In this document: positions 1 through 9,318 of the stretch, piece by piece | How the letters are laid out: the number at the start of each line of letters is the position of its first letter | Numbering within the stretch: the stretch's first letter is position 1 | Assembly (NCBI GenBank): GCA_963784575.1 | Contig: CAWARU010000001.1 | Coordinates: forward strand, 1,054,001 to 1,118,000 | Length of the DNA: 64,000 nucleotides | DNA from: CAWARU01 sp963784575 | GTDB taxonomy: Bacteria; Pseudomonadota; Gammaproteobacteria; UBA6186; Azoamicaceae | Direction of reading: 5' to 3' | Translations under genes and position numbers: made by a program | Notes under the pieces: model-generated | What the model was told of the DNA's origin: nothing | Database searches by the model: none | Seen by the model: only the letters and a program-made list of their open reading frames with translations

Positions 1-3000
1 CACGCGCAGCCACCGCTCGATCTGTATTTCCTTTAGCAAGAACGCCTGATTGACTTGCAGCGATATCATAAATTTGGTCCTCGATAGCATCCATCATATT
101 TCTGAAGTTATCGCGAAGGGCAAGCATCTTTTCACGGCTTTCTTTGGTGTCCTTAGCATGATTGACAGCTTGGTCAATTTCCTTCCCTGTATCTGTATTG
201 AGCCTTGCTATACCATCCAAAATCTTATTAAGAGCAGATAGCTTATGAGCTGCAGATGGATGATTTGCACGTTTTGCCTGACCATATTCAACCAAAGCTT
301 TTTTGGCATCCGCTAATGCTTGTTTAGCTTGTTCTACCCCTTGCTCTGCCCGATCTTTAGAGCGCTTGGTTTCTACTCTTTGACCTTTTCCTTGATTCTC
401 AATATTATCAATAGCAGCTAAGGAAGGCAGCAAATGTTCGAAAGGCTTATAGCGTGCTTCAGATAATAATTTCTTATCCATTATCTCTTTGACCTGTTCA
501 CGAAGCATGCCACCTACGGGTTTGATACCGTATTGTTTACCATTAAGATATTTTCTTGCATCTTCATTTGCTTTTCGAGCTGCATCTAATCGGTCATCGT
601 TAATTAGTTGACCAAGCTCCAATTCTGCAATTCTCTCCAAATGTTTTGCCAGTTCTTCTGCCAAATCAGCCAATGCATTGGCGTCCTCAGTTTCCTTTTT
701 CACTTCTGATATGTTTGCCAAATCAGCTGTCTTCATTCTTTGAAGCTCATCTGCTTGTTCAGTAAGTGCTTTCAAATGAGGCTGTAACTTTGCAGGATCT
801 TTGTCTTTTACAGCATCAATTTGAGCTCTTGCGTACTGTATGGATTGCAATGCGGCTTTAGCAGGGACCTGCTGCGCATCAATTTTGTCGCTGGCCGCCT
901 TTGCTTGGCCTACATGAGCATCCGCATCATCAAGCAATTTCCTAACTTCATCAAAGTGAGGGGCAAATTCAGCAGCAATGTTACCATTTTTATCTGCTAC
1001 GCCTTTCGAAGATTGATCTACTGCAGATCTTGCCTTAGCTATTCGCATGGCAGCGTTACTGGGTGCATGTCCTGATGTCACAAAAGCATCAGCGTTGGCG
1101 GAAGCCTTGTTCTGGATAGAATTTAAGAGATCATCCAAGAGCTTCAGCATCTCTGCTTTATCCTTTAAAGCATCCTGCAAGCTGGCATCTGCTGCATCGC
1201 AATCTTGGTCTGCATTTTGGATGTCCCCATTGTAAGTCGTCAAAAATTCGTCCGTCTTGACATCTTCAGGATTTAGATTTTCCCTGGCTGCCCTAACCTT
1301 CGCATCTTTTTTAAGGAGGTCTTCATTTGCAGTGTTTGCTTTTCCATTGCCTTCAGCAGCCTTTGCTTTTGCATGAGCCGCTTTAGTTTTAAGTTGTCCT
1401 GCCAATTTCCTAATTTGATCAATAGTGGCATCATTTTCTGAAGAATCGTCGGAAGAACGATAGGGAGCAAGTTGTTTTACCAGAGCATCTCCGAAAAGAA
1501 TAGCAGCTTCAGCCTCATCGTCGATACGTCCTGCCCTTTTCATCATTTCAAGACCTTTGATCTCCGCTGCCTGTAACCTTAATAAATTACGAAGTTGCAA
1601 TGAATTAAAGTGATTAACTTTTACGTGAGGATAGAGGAGATCTTTAAGTGATTCCAATAAATCCCTAGCATGATCTAAACATGCGTCTTTCTTTTCTTCC
1701 GTTTTATGGTTGTTGTAATCATTTATTTCTTGGATAACTTTGGCTATTCTCTCAGGAACTGCATCAAATTGTTGCTTATGGTCCTTATAAGGTGCATCAA
1801 TTTGTGCAACTGAACCCTTGAGATTTTGAAGGGCATCAGCCGGCATTACCTTGTCAAATCTAGAAATCCATGCTTGGCATTCATCAACATTACCCTTCGT
1901 TTCACCCAATAATCGACGAAGCTCTGCTGCCAATACTTCTGCATCCTTTGAAAATTGAATAGGATCTAAAAGCCTTTTCTCTTCCGTTGTAAGCTTGATA
2001 GTTACTGGGGAAGATCCTGGTGGAACAGCATCCAAAGCTGAAGCATCATCCTTCTGCAATTTCTTGATCGGACCCTCTTTGCTTTTGTCTTTGTCTGCAT
2101 CAGCTGATTTGTCGCTATCATCTAAGCCATCAAAATCCACTTTTTTGCCTTTGCCGCCTTTAGCACTCTTCTCTTTTTCTAACCTTGCTAATTCATCTTT
2201 TCGCTTCTGTAGCAAAGCTTTTGCATTCGGTACAACCCCTCCTTTATCTGCGTTCTTCTTTTTCTCTGCTTCAACAGCTTCTTGTTGTTTTCTCTGCGCT
2301 TCCTCTGCCTCTCTTTGTTTTTGTTGTTCTGCCTCTGCATCTGCTTGTCTTTTACGCTCGGCTTCTTTTTCAGCTGCTGCCTTGGCTTCAAGAAACTTTT
2401 GATGCAAATCGTCTAATTTATTCAAGCTTTCATAAGCTTGTTTGATTTGCTCGTCAGCTTCTTGATCTTGGGTTTTAATACCATAAAAGAAGTCATCAAA
2501 AAGTTTTTGTTGTTCAGAGCCTTGCTCTATGGTTGGGTTTTTCTGCAAAAGCTTTGTAAGCTTATCATGATCGATCCGAGCCATATGATAGGGTTGTTTC
2601 ATGGGTGCTGTTAAATTATTATGCTCTATTGCATCTTTAACCAAGGCTGAAAATTCATCAATTTTTGGCAGTTCAGCAGCTTTCACCCCCCTACTGGCTT
2701 CACCTTGCAGCGCCCCAGCCCAAGCCGCCGCGTATTGTCCATCAACATTGTCTTCAATTTTTTGAAGTTCTTCCCTGATCTCAGATACAAGCTTCCGAAT
2801 GTTTTCATCTTTACCTTTATAGGAATCAATATCTCTTTCAATTGCATCTTTATCAAATTGTCCTTCAATATCTGCGCTTGCTTCCTTTATTTTTTTCTCC
2901 AGCTTCTCGAAAGTGGAATCAGCTTCATTAGCTTTATCTTGAATTAGTTTTACTTGTTGGTCTTTCTTCTTTCTCTCTTCTAATGCTAGTCGGTATAGAT

Positions 3001-3925
3001 CTTCAGTACTTTGAACTTGGCCGAAGATATTCAAAATAAGTATCATTCTTCCAAAATATCCCTCCGTCTCGAAATATACATAAATTTTTTCTCGCAAATA
3101 GTCTTGGATTGTCTTTAACACCTCATCAGATTTTTGTCCCGAGGAGGCAGCTTCATCTTTACGATAGCTGTACATGATAGAATACCAAATGGATTCAAGT
3201 TTCTTTTCAAAAATTTTACGCAATGCTTTTGCTTCTGCTGGTTCCTTAGCTGAAGCATCCATTTTATTTACTGTTGCGTATATGCTGTGCAATTGCTTCA
3301 TCACGGGATATAAACCAGCATCCATAATCTGAAGCAGTCTGTATCCAGGAATTATTAATTTATTTGGAAGAGTGTCCTTCGAACTCGGTTTTTCAGATTT
3401 AGATTTATCAATTTTATGAGGTAATTCGTCTTGAAGTAGAGATGACATAGCTGGCTTATTTGAAATTTCATCTAACAGCTCAACCAATTTTGGAATTTTT
3501 ACTTTTCTCATTGCCTTGGGTATAGAATCGAGATCAACACCCCCTAAAATGATAAATAATTCTCGTTTTAAATTTGTGGTTTTTCTTGAGTCATCAGAAA
3601 TAGAAACAGTATTCTTAATTGTTTTTACAATCTTGAAAAGGTAATCGATTCTTTTCTCGATGTCTAAAGTACCGGGATGCTTAAAGAAATCAACAGCATG
3701 TGCTATGAAATCTCGCAATTTTTTAAGAGAAATGGTTTCAGTTGTTGCATCAAATCCGAATGCCTTTTCCCAATTTGGGTCTAAATCCGACTCACGTTTA
3801 TCAGCATCTTCCTCGTGTCTGGCACGTTCCGCTGCTTCTTGTGAAAGTGCTTGATGCATTTTCATAATTGCTTGTTGATCTACGTGTTGCTCGGTAGGAT
3901 TTACTTGATCAGATGGACTTGACAT
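1..3925 (-). CDS. Very large coiled-coil protein, C-terminus beyond window edge
   Basis: I checked every codon on the minus strand from the ATG at 3925 down to base 2 and found no stop, so at least 1308 residues are encoded and the gene continues past the left edge. A strong ribosome binding site (GAGGTGAG) lies just before the ATG. The protein is highly charged and almost wholly helical. Around residues 505-570 there is a dense Ala/Glu/Lys/Gln coiled coil with EAERKRQ- and EAEEAQRKQQ-type heptads, and further long Ala/Lys/Asp/Glu helices follow to the visible end. There is no signal peptide or membrane segment and no recognised enzymatic domain. Composition resembles the long coiled-coil effectors of intracellular gammaproteobacteria, but that role is inference; a structural or cytoskeletal-like bacterial protein is possible. 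Confidence 0.85.
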   Translation of the reverse strand, partial: MSSPSDQVNPTEQHVDQQAIMKMHQALSQEAAERARHEEDADKRESDLDPNWEKAFGFDATTETISLKKLRDFIAHAVDFFKHPGTLDIEKRIDYLFKIVKTIKNTVSISDDSRKTTNLKRELFIILGGVDLDSIPKAMRKVKIPKLVELLDEISNKPAMSSLLQDELPHKIDKSKSEKPSSKDTLPNKLIIPGYRLLQIMDAGLYPVMKQLHSIYATVNKMDASAKEPAEAKALRKIFEKKLESIWYSIMYSYRKDEAASSGQKSDEVLKTIQDYLREKIYVYFETEGYFGRMILILNIFGQVQSTEDLYRLALEERKKKDQQVKLIQDKANEADSTFEKLEKKIKEASADIEGQFDKDAIERDIDSYKGKDENIRKLVSEIREELQKIEDNVDGQYAAAWAGALQGEASRGVKAAELPKIDEFSALVKDAIEHNNLTAPMKQPYHMARIDHDKLTKLLQKNPTIEQGSEQQKLFDDFFYGIKTQDQEADEQIKQAYESLNKLDDLHQKFLEAKAAAEKEAERKRQADAEAEQQKQREAEEAQRKQQEAVEAEKKKNADKGGVVPNAKALLQKRKDELARLEKEKSAKGGKGKKVDFDGLDDSDKSADADKDKSKEGPIKKLQKDDASALDAVPPGSSPVTIKLTTEEKRLLDPIQFSKDAEVLAAELRRLLGETKGNVDECQAWISRFDKVMPADALQNLKGSVAQIDAPYKDHKQQFDAVPERIAKVIQEINDYNNHKTEEKKDACLDHARDLLESLKDLLYPHVKVNHFNSLQLRNLLRLQAAEIKGLEMMKRAGRIDDEAEAAILFGDALVKQLAPYRSSDDSSENDATIDQIRKLAGQLKTKAAHAKAKAAEGNGKANTANEDLLKKDAKVRAARENLNPEDVKTDEFLTTYNGDIQNADQDCDAADASLQDALKDKAEMLKLLDDLLNSIQNKASANADAFVTSGHAPSNAAMRIAKARSAVDQSSKGVADKNGNIAAEFAPHFDEVRKLLDDADAHVGQAKAASDKIDAQQVPAKAALQSIQYARAQIDAVKDKDPAKLQPHLKALTEQADELQRMKTADLANISEVKKETEDANALADLAEELAKHLERIAELELGQLINDDRLDAARKANEDARKYLNGKQYGIKPVGGMLREQVKEIMDKKLLSEARYKPFEHLLPSLAAIDNIENQGKGQRVETKRSKDRAEQGVEQAKQALADAKKALVEYGQAKRANHPSAAHKLSALNKILDGIARLNTDTGKEIDQAVNHAKDTKESREKMLALRDNFRNMMDAIEDQIYDIAASQSGVLAKGNTDRAVAAR

Positions 3926-4245
3926 AACTCACCTCATATATAATTTCGGAAATTTTGATGCCTATTTGCCTATTAGTAGGTTGAATAACCCGGTCTACGT
4001 ATCTAAATTAATTTTCAAAAGAAGTAATAAAGTAATTCGACTCAATCACTTCTTTCCTTGGGTATATTCTTTCATAACGAGGAGTCAACGGTCAAGTTCT
4101 ATTTATTATTTTATTATGTTTACTTACTTAATATATCTGGTTATTTTGTAGTATTTAACGAATTTCTCTACTTTGTATTAATTTGTATTAATGGATTCCC
4201 GCGGAGGCGGGAATCCACAAAAAAAACAATAGTTCGGTGCATGTC
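3926..4245. other. Intergenic, no gene seen
   Basis: AT-rich gap between the large coiled-coil gene and the Vgb-like gene. No credible coding frame is seen. The leader of the coiled-coil gene lies at the left, and the only notable structure is the GC-rich palindrome at 4192-4217. Confidence 0.6.
4192..4217. repeat. GC-rich palindrome, REP-like
   Basis: Perfect 11-bp arms (TGGATTCCCGC and its complement) around a 4-base loop GGAG, in otherwise very AT-rich DNA. It lies downstream of the Vgb-like gene and could fold in that transcript, but no T-run follows on the minus strand, so it is not a classical terminator. It resembles dispersed REP-type palindromes. Only one copy was noticed in the window. 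Confidence 0.6.
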
Positions 4246-5454
4246 TCAAGGATTCTGCAAATTCACAACCGCCACCTTGTTCACACCACTCAAAGCCATG
4301 TACAGCTGTTTATTAGGGGTAGCTACTATATTTCGCACAGTCCCGCCACCAGAAGGAATATTTTCAACACTGTAGCCCTCGGCCGTAGGATCGAACTTCA
4401 CCAGCGTGTTAGGATTTACCCCCGATTCACTGAAATAAACATTACCATCGCTTGCGACTGCAATGCCGAAAGGCTTTGAACTTTCTTTTCCAGGAGAAAA
4501 CCACTCTTTCTTCAGATTCCCTTTGTCAGGATCAAAATTTCCAAGGGTTCCGCGAGCATAATCGGTATAGTAAATGGTACCATCCGAGGCCAGCGCAAGA
4601 CGCCGCGGACGCGCATCGGATGACGGCAATTCATATTCTTTTATATCTAGCGTATTGGGATCAATGCTGCCGAGTTTATTGATTCCAAATTCGCAAAAAA
4701 ATGGTACATTGTTTTTTGTGATGATGATCCCATAGGGTTTGCTGTCTGCCGTTGGTACTTGTTTCAACACCATTTTTCCTGTTTTAGGATTAAAACGGCC
4801 GATTAAATTGGTGTCTTGATTGGTAAACCACAGCAAGCCATCAGTGTCAAAAACAACCGTGTGAGGATCAATCTTAGTACCATCAGAGGGGCGGTATTCA
4901 ATGACTTCACTGCTCTTTGGATTGAGTTTGCCAATATAGCCACCTTTAATTGCGGTGAACCAAACAGTGCCATCCTTGGCTACCACTATACCATGAGGCT
5001 CCGAATCTGCTGTTTTTAAAGCATATTCCTTAACCACTTTGGTTTTTGGATCAAGACTGCTAATTTTATTACCATTTTTTTCCGTAAACCAAAGTAAACC
5101 GTTTGGTCCATAAGTCGCATCGTGAGGCATAGAATCTGGGGTCGGTACATCAAATTCAGTAATTTGCAAATTGAGCCTTTGTATTTCTTTTATTTCTTTC
5201 GGTGGCACAACGGGTGGAGGGGTAGGTTGAGGCGCAGTTGCAGTTACAGTTGCAGCACCTTGAGTTGCAGCTCCTTGCGAAGCAGGTCCTTGGGTAATAG
5301 TTCCTAGCGGCGGTGCAGATTGTGAAGCGTTTGGTGGAGGTACTGAAACTGGTGCTGAAACCACCGGTGCTGATGGTGCTGAAGTTTGATCTGCTACAAC
5401 TTGAGTTGAAAAACTAAAAAGAATAACAGTACAACAAACGGATAAATAATGCAT
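4246..5454 (-). CDS. Secreted Vgb-like (virginiamycin B lyase family) beta-propeller
   Basis: 402 residues. The N-terminus has a hydrophobic signal peptide ending near VVADQ, followed by an Ala/Pro/Thr/Val-rich linker to about residue 90. The rest is about seven similar blades of roughly 42 residues, each with a pattern like PHG-(I/V)-x5-DG-xx-WFT-x5-I-G-x-(L/F)-(D/N)P, as in streptogramin B lyase and related NHL-type propellers. Virginiamycin B lyase linearises streptogramin B antibiotics in the cytoplasm; an export signal here argues for a periplasmic or secreted relative with another substrate or a binding role. A GGGAG ribosome binding site precedes the ATG. The fold is well supported; the lyase activity is not. 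Confidence 0.75.
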   Translation of the reverse strand: MHYLSVCCTVILFSFSTQVVADQTSAPSAPVVSAPVSVPPPNASQSAPPLGTITQGPASQGAATQGAATVTATAPQPTPPPVVPPKEIKEIQRLNLQITEFDVPTPDSMPHDATYGPNGLLWFTEKNGNKISSLDPKTKVVKEYALKTADSEPHGIVVAKDGTVWFTAIKGGYIGKLNPKSSEVIEYRPSDGTKIDPHTVVFDTDGLLWFTNQDTNLIGRFNPKTGKMVLKQVPTADSKPYGIIITKNNVPFFCEFGINKLGSIDPNTLDIKEYELPSSDARPRRLALASDGTIYYTDYARGTLGNFDPDKGNLKKEWFSPGKESSKPFGIAVASDGNVYFSESGVNPNTLVKFDPTAEGYSVENIPSGGGTVRNIVATPNKQLYMALSGVNKVAVVNLQNP

Positions 5455-5536
5455 AATTTGCTCCCACAGTAGAAAAGTAACGATGTGTTTACCCGAGAAA
5501 AAATAAATATATTAATTATAGTAGCCAGATACTCAC

Positions 5537-5588
5537 TATGCAATGCAGGTTGCTATCGTATCTAAGCAACGCAGTTTGCAATCGTATC
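5537..5588. repeat. 26-bp tandem duplication at the 3' end of bioA
   Basis: Two adjacent 26-bp units (5537-5562 and 5563-5588) match at 22 of 26 positions. The gene-proximal unit encodes the last residues of BioA and the second lies beyond the stop. Because 26 is not a multiple of three, the duplication moves the frame and the bioA TAG stop is formed at the unit junction. Confidence 0.75.
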
Positions 5589-6941
5589 CAAAATTGCCTG
5601 CATTGTGATATCTCTTAAATCCCGCAAAGTTTGATCTGAGATTATGAGTGGAGGAATCCAGTAAATCGTGTTCCCAAGCGGGCGTAGTAAGGCACCAAGT
5701 TCGATGGCTCTTTGGCAGATTGCTTTCGCACATTTTGCATTCGCAAATGGGGTATTTTTGTTTTCAATTACCACGTCTGCTGCAACAAGTGCCCCAAAGC
5801 TTCTGACATTTTTTAAAATTTGTGTCTTAAATGCAATTTCCATCATGTGTTCTCGCATAATGGAGCTCAAAATTTTGGCTCTGTCACAGAGGTTTTCCTG
5901 TTCTATCACGAGAAGTGTTTGAAATGCGAGGCAAGCTCCCATCACATTCCCTGAAAAGGTATGTGAATGAAGGAAATCTTTGCCAGTTCCATAATCACCA
6001 TAAAAAATTTCATATATGGAATCGGTGGTCAAAACGGCAGAAAATGGCAGCCATCCGGAAGTAAGTCCTTTAGAGAGACAAATAAAATCAGGTGTTAAGT
6101 TTGCATGCCCTGACGCGAGCATGGTTCCGGTTCGCGCTATACCGGTCATAATTTCATCTGCGATCAGATGAATATGATGTGCTTTTGCAAAGCTTTGCAT
6201 TCTTTTCAGAAAATCTCTGCTGATGATTTTCATTCCAGCTGCCCCTTGCACAATGGGTTCGAAGACGATGGCAGTCACAGAATTTATATAAGGCTGCAAC
6301 ATTGCTTCAATTGTATTCCAATGAAAAGTAGCATCATTCCAACCAGGGTCATCTGTACTATTTACATATAAAGGCGCTATCAGTATGGGATCAAATAAGA
6401 GTGGTCCATAAGGGGTTCTATAGGATCCTAAATCACTCACACTCAAGGCACCCAAGGTTTCACCGTGATAGGCATTATTGAAGGCAATGAATTTCTGTCT
6501 CCTTTCATCACCTTGAATTGATCTGGAATGTAAGCTCATTTTCATTGCAATCTCGATCGCAGAAGATCCATCGCCAGCATAAAATACTTTTTTTAGATTC
6601 GGGGCAAGATTTGCTAATTTCTCTGAAAGTTTTACGATAGTTTCATTGGTCGTGTTCGCAAATATCACATGTTCAAACTTTTGCAGTTGTGACAGCAAAG
6701 CCGCTTTTAGCGAGGGATGATTATGTCCCAGTGATTTACACCACCAGCTTGAAATGGCATCTATAATTTTTTGACCATTCTGCAATTCAATTGTACTGCC
6801 GTAAGCTTTTTTAATAACTAAAGGTTTGCAGGATTCGAAATCTTTCATTTGAGTACAGGGATGCCAATTGTATTGTAAATCCAATCTTTGCATTTCCAGT
6901 TCAGTAATGTTCACGTCAATAGTATTCAAAGCAGCATTCAT
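5562..6941 (-). CDS. bioA: Adenosylmethionine--8-amino-7-oxononanoate aminotransferase
   Basis: 459 residues. This PLP enzyme converts KAPA to DAPA using S-adenosylmethionine as amino donor, the third of the four steps that build the biotin rings. Seen: the substrate-site motif ISSWWCKSLGHNHP, GDGSSAIEIAMK, the AYHGET motif, DEIMTGIARTG with the cofactor-binding Asp, and the PLP lysine at about residue 291 in LSKGLTSGWLP. Length is close to E. coli BioA (429). An AAAGGGA ribosome binding site precedes the ATG. It is divergent from bioB across a 146-bp region with a BirA-type operator, as in enterobacteria. The 3' end carries a small tandem duplication. Confidence 0.97.
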   Translation of the reverse strand: MNAALNTIDVNITELEMQRLDLQYNWHPCTQMKDFESCKPLVIKKAYGSTIELQNGQKIIDAISSWWCKSLGHNHPSLKAALLSQLQKFEHVIFANTTNETIVKLSEKLANLAPNLKKVFYAGDGSSAIEIAMKMSLHSRSIQGDERRQKFIAFNNAYHGETLGALSVSDLGSYRTPYGPLLFDPILIAPLYVNSTDDPGWNDATFHWNTIEAMLQPYINSVTAIVFEPIVQGAAGMKIISRDFLKRMQSFAKAHHIHLIADEIMTGIARTGTMLASGHANLTPDFICLSKGLTSGWLPFSAVLTTDSIYEIFYGDYGTGKDFLHSHTFSGNVMGACLAFQTLLVIEQENLCDRAKILSSIMREHMMEIAFKTQILKNVRSFGALVAADVVIENKNTPFANAKCAKAICQRAIELGALLRPLGNTIYWIPPLIISDQTLRDLRDITMQAILDTIANCVA

Positions 6942-6986
6942 ACATGATCCCTTTAATCCCTTCTAAATAAAAATCCAAATAAAAAC

Positions 6987-7018
6987 TTGTAAACCTATTT
7001 TATAATATTGGTTGACTG
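6987..7018. promoter_or_regulatory. BirA operator between bioA and bioB
   Basis: TTGTAAACC at 6987-6995, a 14-base spacer, then GGTTGACTG at 7010-7018. The first half-site matches the published gammaproteobacterial BirA consensus (TTGTAAACC, 14-15 bases, GGTTTACAA) exactly and the second matches 6 of 9 positions. The site overlaps both proposed divergent promoters. Repression by BirA-biotinyl-AMP is expected from the E. coli system. Confidence 0.8.
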
Positions 7019-7026
7019 TTTGTAAA
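6999..7026 (-). promoter_or_regulatory. Candidate bioA promoter
   Basis: On the minus strand, TTTACA (7026-7021), a 16-base spacer and TATAAA (7004-6999), reading toward bioA. It overlaps the BirA operator, as expected for a repressed divergent promoter. Confidence 0.5.
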
Positions 7027-7040
7027 TAACCATTTACACT
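7012..7040 (+). promoter_or_regulatory. Candidate bioBFHCD promoter
   Basis: TTGACT at 7012-7017, a 17-base spacer and TACACT at 7035-7040. The -35 box lies partly inside the right half of the BirA operator. Transcription would begin near 7047, which rules out the ATG at 7052 as a practical start for bioB and favours the one at 7088. Confidence 0.55.
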
Positions 7041-7087
7041 TAGTTTTTTCAATGGGAAGGGCTCGTAGACCAAATAGGAATTCAAGT

Positions 7088-8146
7088 ATGTCAACATCAG
7101 AATGGGATGCAGAGAAGATTAGGGACCACTTTGAAATGCCCTTTTTTGAATTAATCCATTTAGCGTATTTATGTCTGAAAACAAATTTTGATTCTGGAGA
7201 TATGGAACTCTGTACTCTCTCCAATATCAAAACAGGGGGTTGCCCAGAAGACTGTGCCTATTGCCCGCAAAGTGCACACTATAAAGGTAAAACTGGTGTG
7301 AAAAATCAAAGGATATTGGATGTAGAGCTCGTAATATCACAAGCCAAACAAGCCAAAATGTCTGGCGCGAAACGCTTATGTATGGGTGCAGCTTGGAGGA
7401 ATCCTCCAAAAGCAGAATTTCCAAAGGTGCTCAGTATGATAGCAGGAATCAAAAAGCTCGGCCTTGAAACTTGCGCAACTTTAGGGATGTTGGATGAAGA
7501 GCAGGCAATACAACTCAAAGCAGCAGGACTTGATTATTATAATCATAATTTAGATACCGCTAGAGCTTTCTATCCCAAAATTATCAGCACCCGAAATTAT
7601 CAAGATTGTCTCGATACTCTACAAAAAGTGGCTGATGCTGGAATAGAAATATGCTGTGGGGGCATATTGGGTCTGGGTGAGAGCTTTGAAGATCGAATAC
7701 AGTTTTTATTGGCACTCTATAAATTGCCAAGTGCCTTGAAAAGCATCCCCATTAATCAATTAATCCCTATCCCTGGAACTCCTTTGCAGGATACAAAACC
7801 TCCAGACCCTTTCGAATTTATAAAGACCATTGCAATAGCAAGGCTCATGTTTCCAAAATCCAGAATTCGATTGGCGGCGGGACGCGAGCACATGTCGGAT
7901 GAAATGCAAGCCTGGTGTTTTATGGCGGGAGCTAATTCGATATTCATTGGAGACAAACTTTTGATGACTAAGAATCCGAGTATCGATCATGATAGTGAAC
8001 TGCTGAATAGACTTAAACTCAGCACCCTGCCAAAAACCCAAAATACCTCACAAAACACCTCGAAAAATATCTTGAACAATATCTTGAAAAATATCTCGAA
8101 AGAAACCAAAGCACCTCAAGAGAAAATAGTGTTAGAGTTATGCTGA
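7088..8146 (+). CDS. bioB: Biotin synthase
   Basis: 352 residues from the ATG at 7088, chosen because AGGAA sits 7 bases upstream; an in-frame ATG at 7052 lies almost at the predicted transcription start. This radical-SAM enzyme inserts sulfur into dethiobiotin, the last step of biotin synthesis. The radical-SAM cluster cysteines are C52, C56 and C59 in CPEDCAYC, aligned with C53/C57/C60 of E. coli. YNHNLDT, CGGILGLGE and the RLAAGRE motif (Arg ligand of the 2Fe-2S cluster) are present. The last 30 or so residues are an Asn/Lys/Thr-rich repetitive tail (TSQNTSKN, ILNNILKN) beyond the usual end. First gene of a tightly packed operon; its stop overlaps the bioF start. Confidence 0.97.
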   Translation: MSTSEWDAEKIRDHFEMPFFELIHLAYLCLKTNFDSGDMELCTLSNIKTGGCPEDCAYCPQSAHYKGKTGVKNQRILDVELVISQAKQAKMSGAKRLCMGAAWRNPPKAEFPKVLSMIAGIKKLGLETCATLGMLDEEQAIQLKAAGLDYYNHNLDTARAFYPKIISTRNYQDCLDTLQKVADAGIEICCGGILGLGESFEDRIQFLLALYKLPSALKSIPINQLIPIPGTPLQDTKPPDPFEFIKTIAIARLMFPKSRIRLAAGREHMSDEMQAWCFMAGANSIFIGDKLLMTKNPSIDHDSELLNRLKLSTLPKTQNTSQNTSKNILNNILKNISKETKAPQEKIVLELC

Positions 8147-9318
8147 TCGAAAAACTGCAACAACAGCTTTTAATACAGAGCGAAAAGCTTTTGACAAGAA
8201 AACGTCAGGTAATCATACGGCCTAGCACCAATACTAAAGCTTGCATCAATTTTGGGAGCAATGACTATTTATCATTGACAAAGCACCCGAAAATCGCAGA
8301 GGTTCTATCCAAAGCAGTACAAAAGCATGGCTTTGGTAGCGGTGCTTCAGCATTAGTCTGCGGATATTCTGAGGAACATCAGGAAACCGAACATCAATTT
8401 GCGGAATGGCTCAAGGTGGATGAAGCCATTTTATTCAGCTCTGGCTATCTTGCAAATTTGGCCGTACTCGATACATTGTTGACACGATCCAATGTGGTGT
8501 ACGCAGACAAGCTTTGTCATGCCTCATTACTGGATGGGATACGGCTCAGTAGAGCAAAGCTTTATCGTTATCGACACTGTGATCTCTCTCATCTTTGTAA
8601 CCTTGCAGCGAAGAAGAATCCTGAAACAAATTGTGATATGAAACGTGATATAAAACCCGATTTAATTGTCACAGAAAGTATCTTTAGCATGGAGGGAGAC
8701 ATCGCACCTATAGAGGGTCTAGTGCGCTTCGCCAAAGAACAACAAGCAGGACTTCTGATCGATGATGCACATGGCATCGGTGTATTGGGTCAACAGGGTG
8801 CTGGTGTTTCTGAATACCACAATATAGATCAAAATCAATACACTTGTCTAACGCTACCGCTTGGAAAAGCGTTCAATGCCATGGGTGCCATTGTTGCGGG
8901 CCGGCGTGAGGTTATGGAGATTATACTGCAATTCGCTAGATCTTATCGCTATTCTACTGCGCTGCCGCCAGCATTTTGCAAGACTATCAGAACAGGGTTG
9001 CAGCTTATTAGAGAAGAATCTTGGCGCAGGCTAAGCCTATCTCATAATATCCGCTATTTCAATCAAGCAGCCAAAAACCATGGGATTACAGTGGTTTCTC
9101 CGCACGAAACCCCCATTCGTTCAATATTGGTTCCAGACACTGCAAAGGTATTAGGGATACAAAGTTTTTTGCTGTCGCAGGGATTTTATGTACCTGCCAT
9201 TCGACCCCCAACTGTGCCGGAGAATATGTCTCGGTTACGTATTTCCTTGAATTGCGCACATACGGAAAGCGAAATGCTGCGGGTAATAGAGCATATTGCG
9301 GAGAAGTTGCATGCGTAA
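8140..9318 (+). CDS. bioF: 8-amino-7-oxononanoate synthase
   Basis: 392 residues. This PLP enzyme condenses pimeloyl-ACP with alanine to give KAPA. Seen: NFGSNDYLSL, GSGASALVCGYSEEH, the DDAHGIGVLG motif with the PLP-contacting Asp and His, and the PLP lysine in LPLGKAFNAMGA. Length fits the family (E. coli 384). It starts 7 bases inside the end of bioB and its own end overlaps bioH, indicating translational coupling within the bioBFHCD operon. Confidence 0.97.
   Translation: MLIEKLQQQLLIQSEKLLTRKRQVIIRPSTNTKACINFGSNDYLSLTKHPKIAEVLSKAVQKHGFGSGASALVCGYSEEHQETEHQFAEWLKVDEAILFSSGYLANLAVLDTLLTRSNVVYADKLCHASLLDGIRLSRAKLYRYRHCDLSHLCNLAAKKNPETNCDMKRDIKPDLIVTESIFSMEGDIAPIEGLVRFAKEQQAGLLIDDAHGIGVLGQQGAGVSEYHNIDQNQYTCLTLPLGKAFNAMGAIVAGRREVMEIILQFARSYRYSTALPPAFCKTIRTGLQLIREESWRRLSLSHNIRYFNQAAKNHGITVVSPHETPIRSILVPDTAKVLGIQSFLLSQGFYVPAIRPPTVPENMSRLRISLNCAHTESEMLRVIEHIAEKLHA

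Noticed and set aside
2188..2391. Short Lys/Arg/Gln-rich frame on the minus strand
   Set aside because: It is an out-of-phase reading of the coiled-coil part of the large gene at 1-3925, whose own frame is open throughout.
4192..4217. Palindrome as rho-independent terminator of the Vgb-like gene
   Set aside because: No T-run follows the stem on the minus strand.
7052..7087. ATG at 7052 as the start of bioB
   Set aside because: It lies about 5 bases from the likely transcription start and has no ribosome binding site; AGGAA correctly precedes the ATG at 7088.
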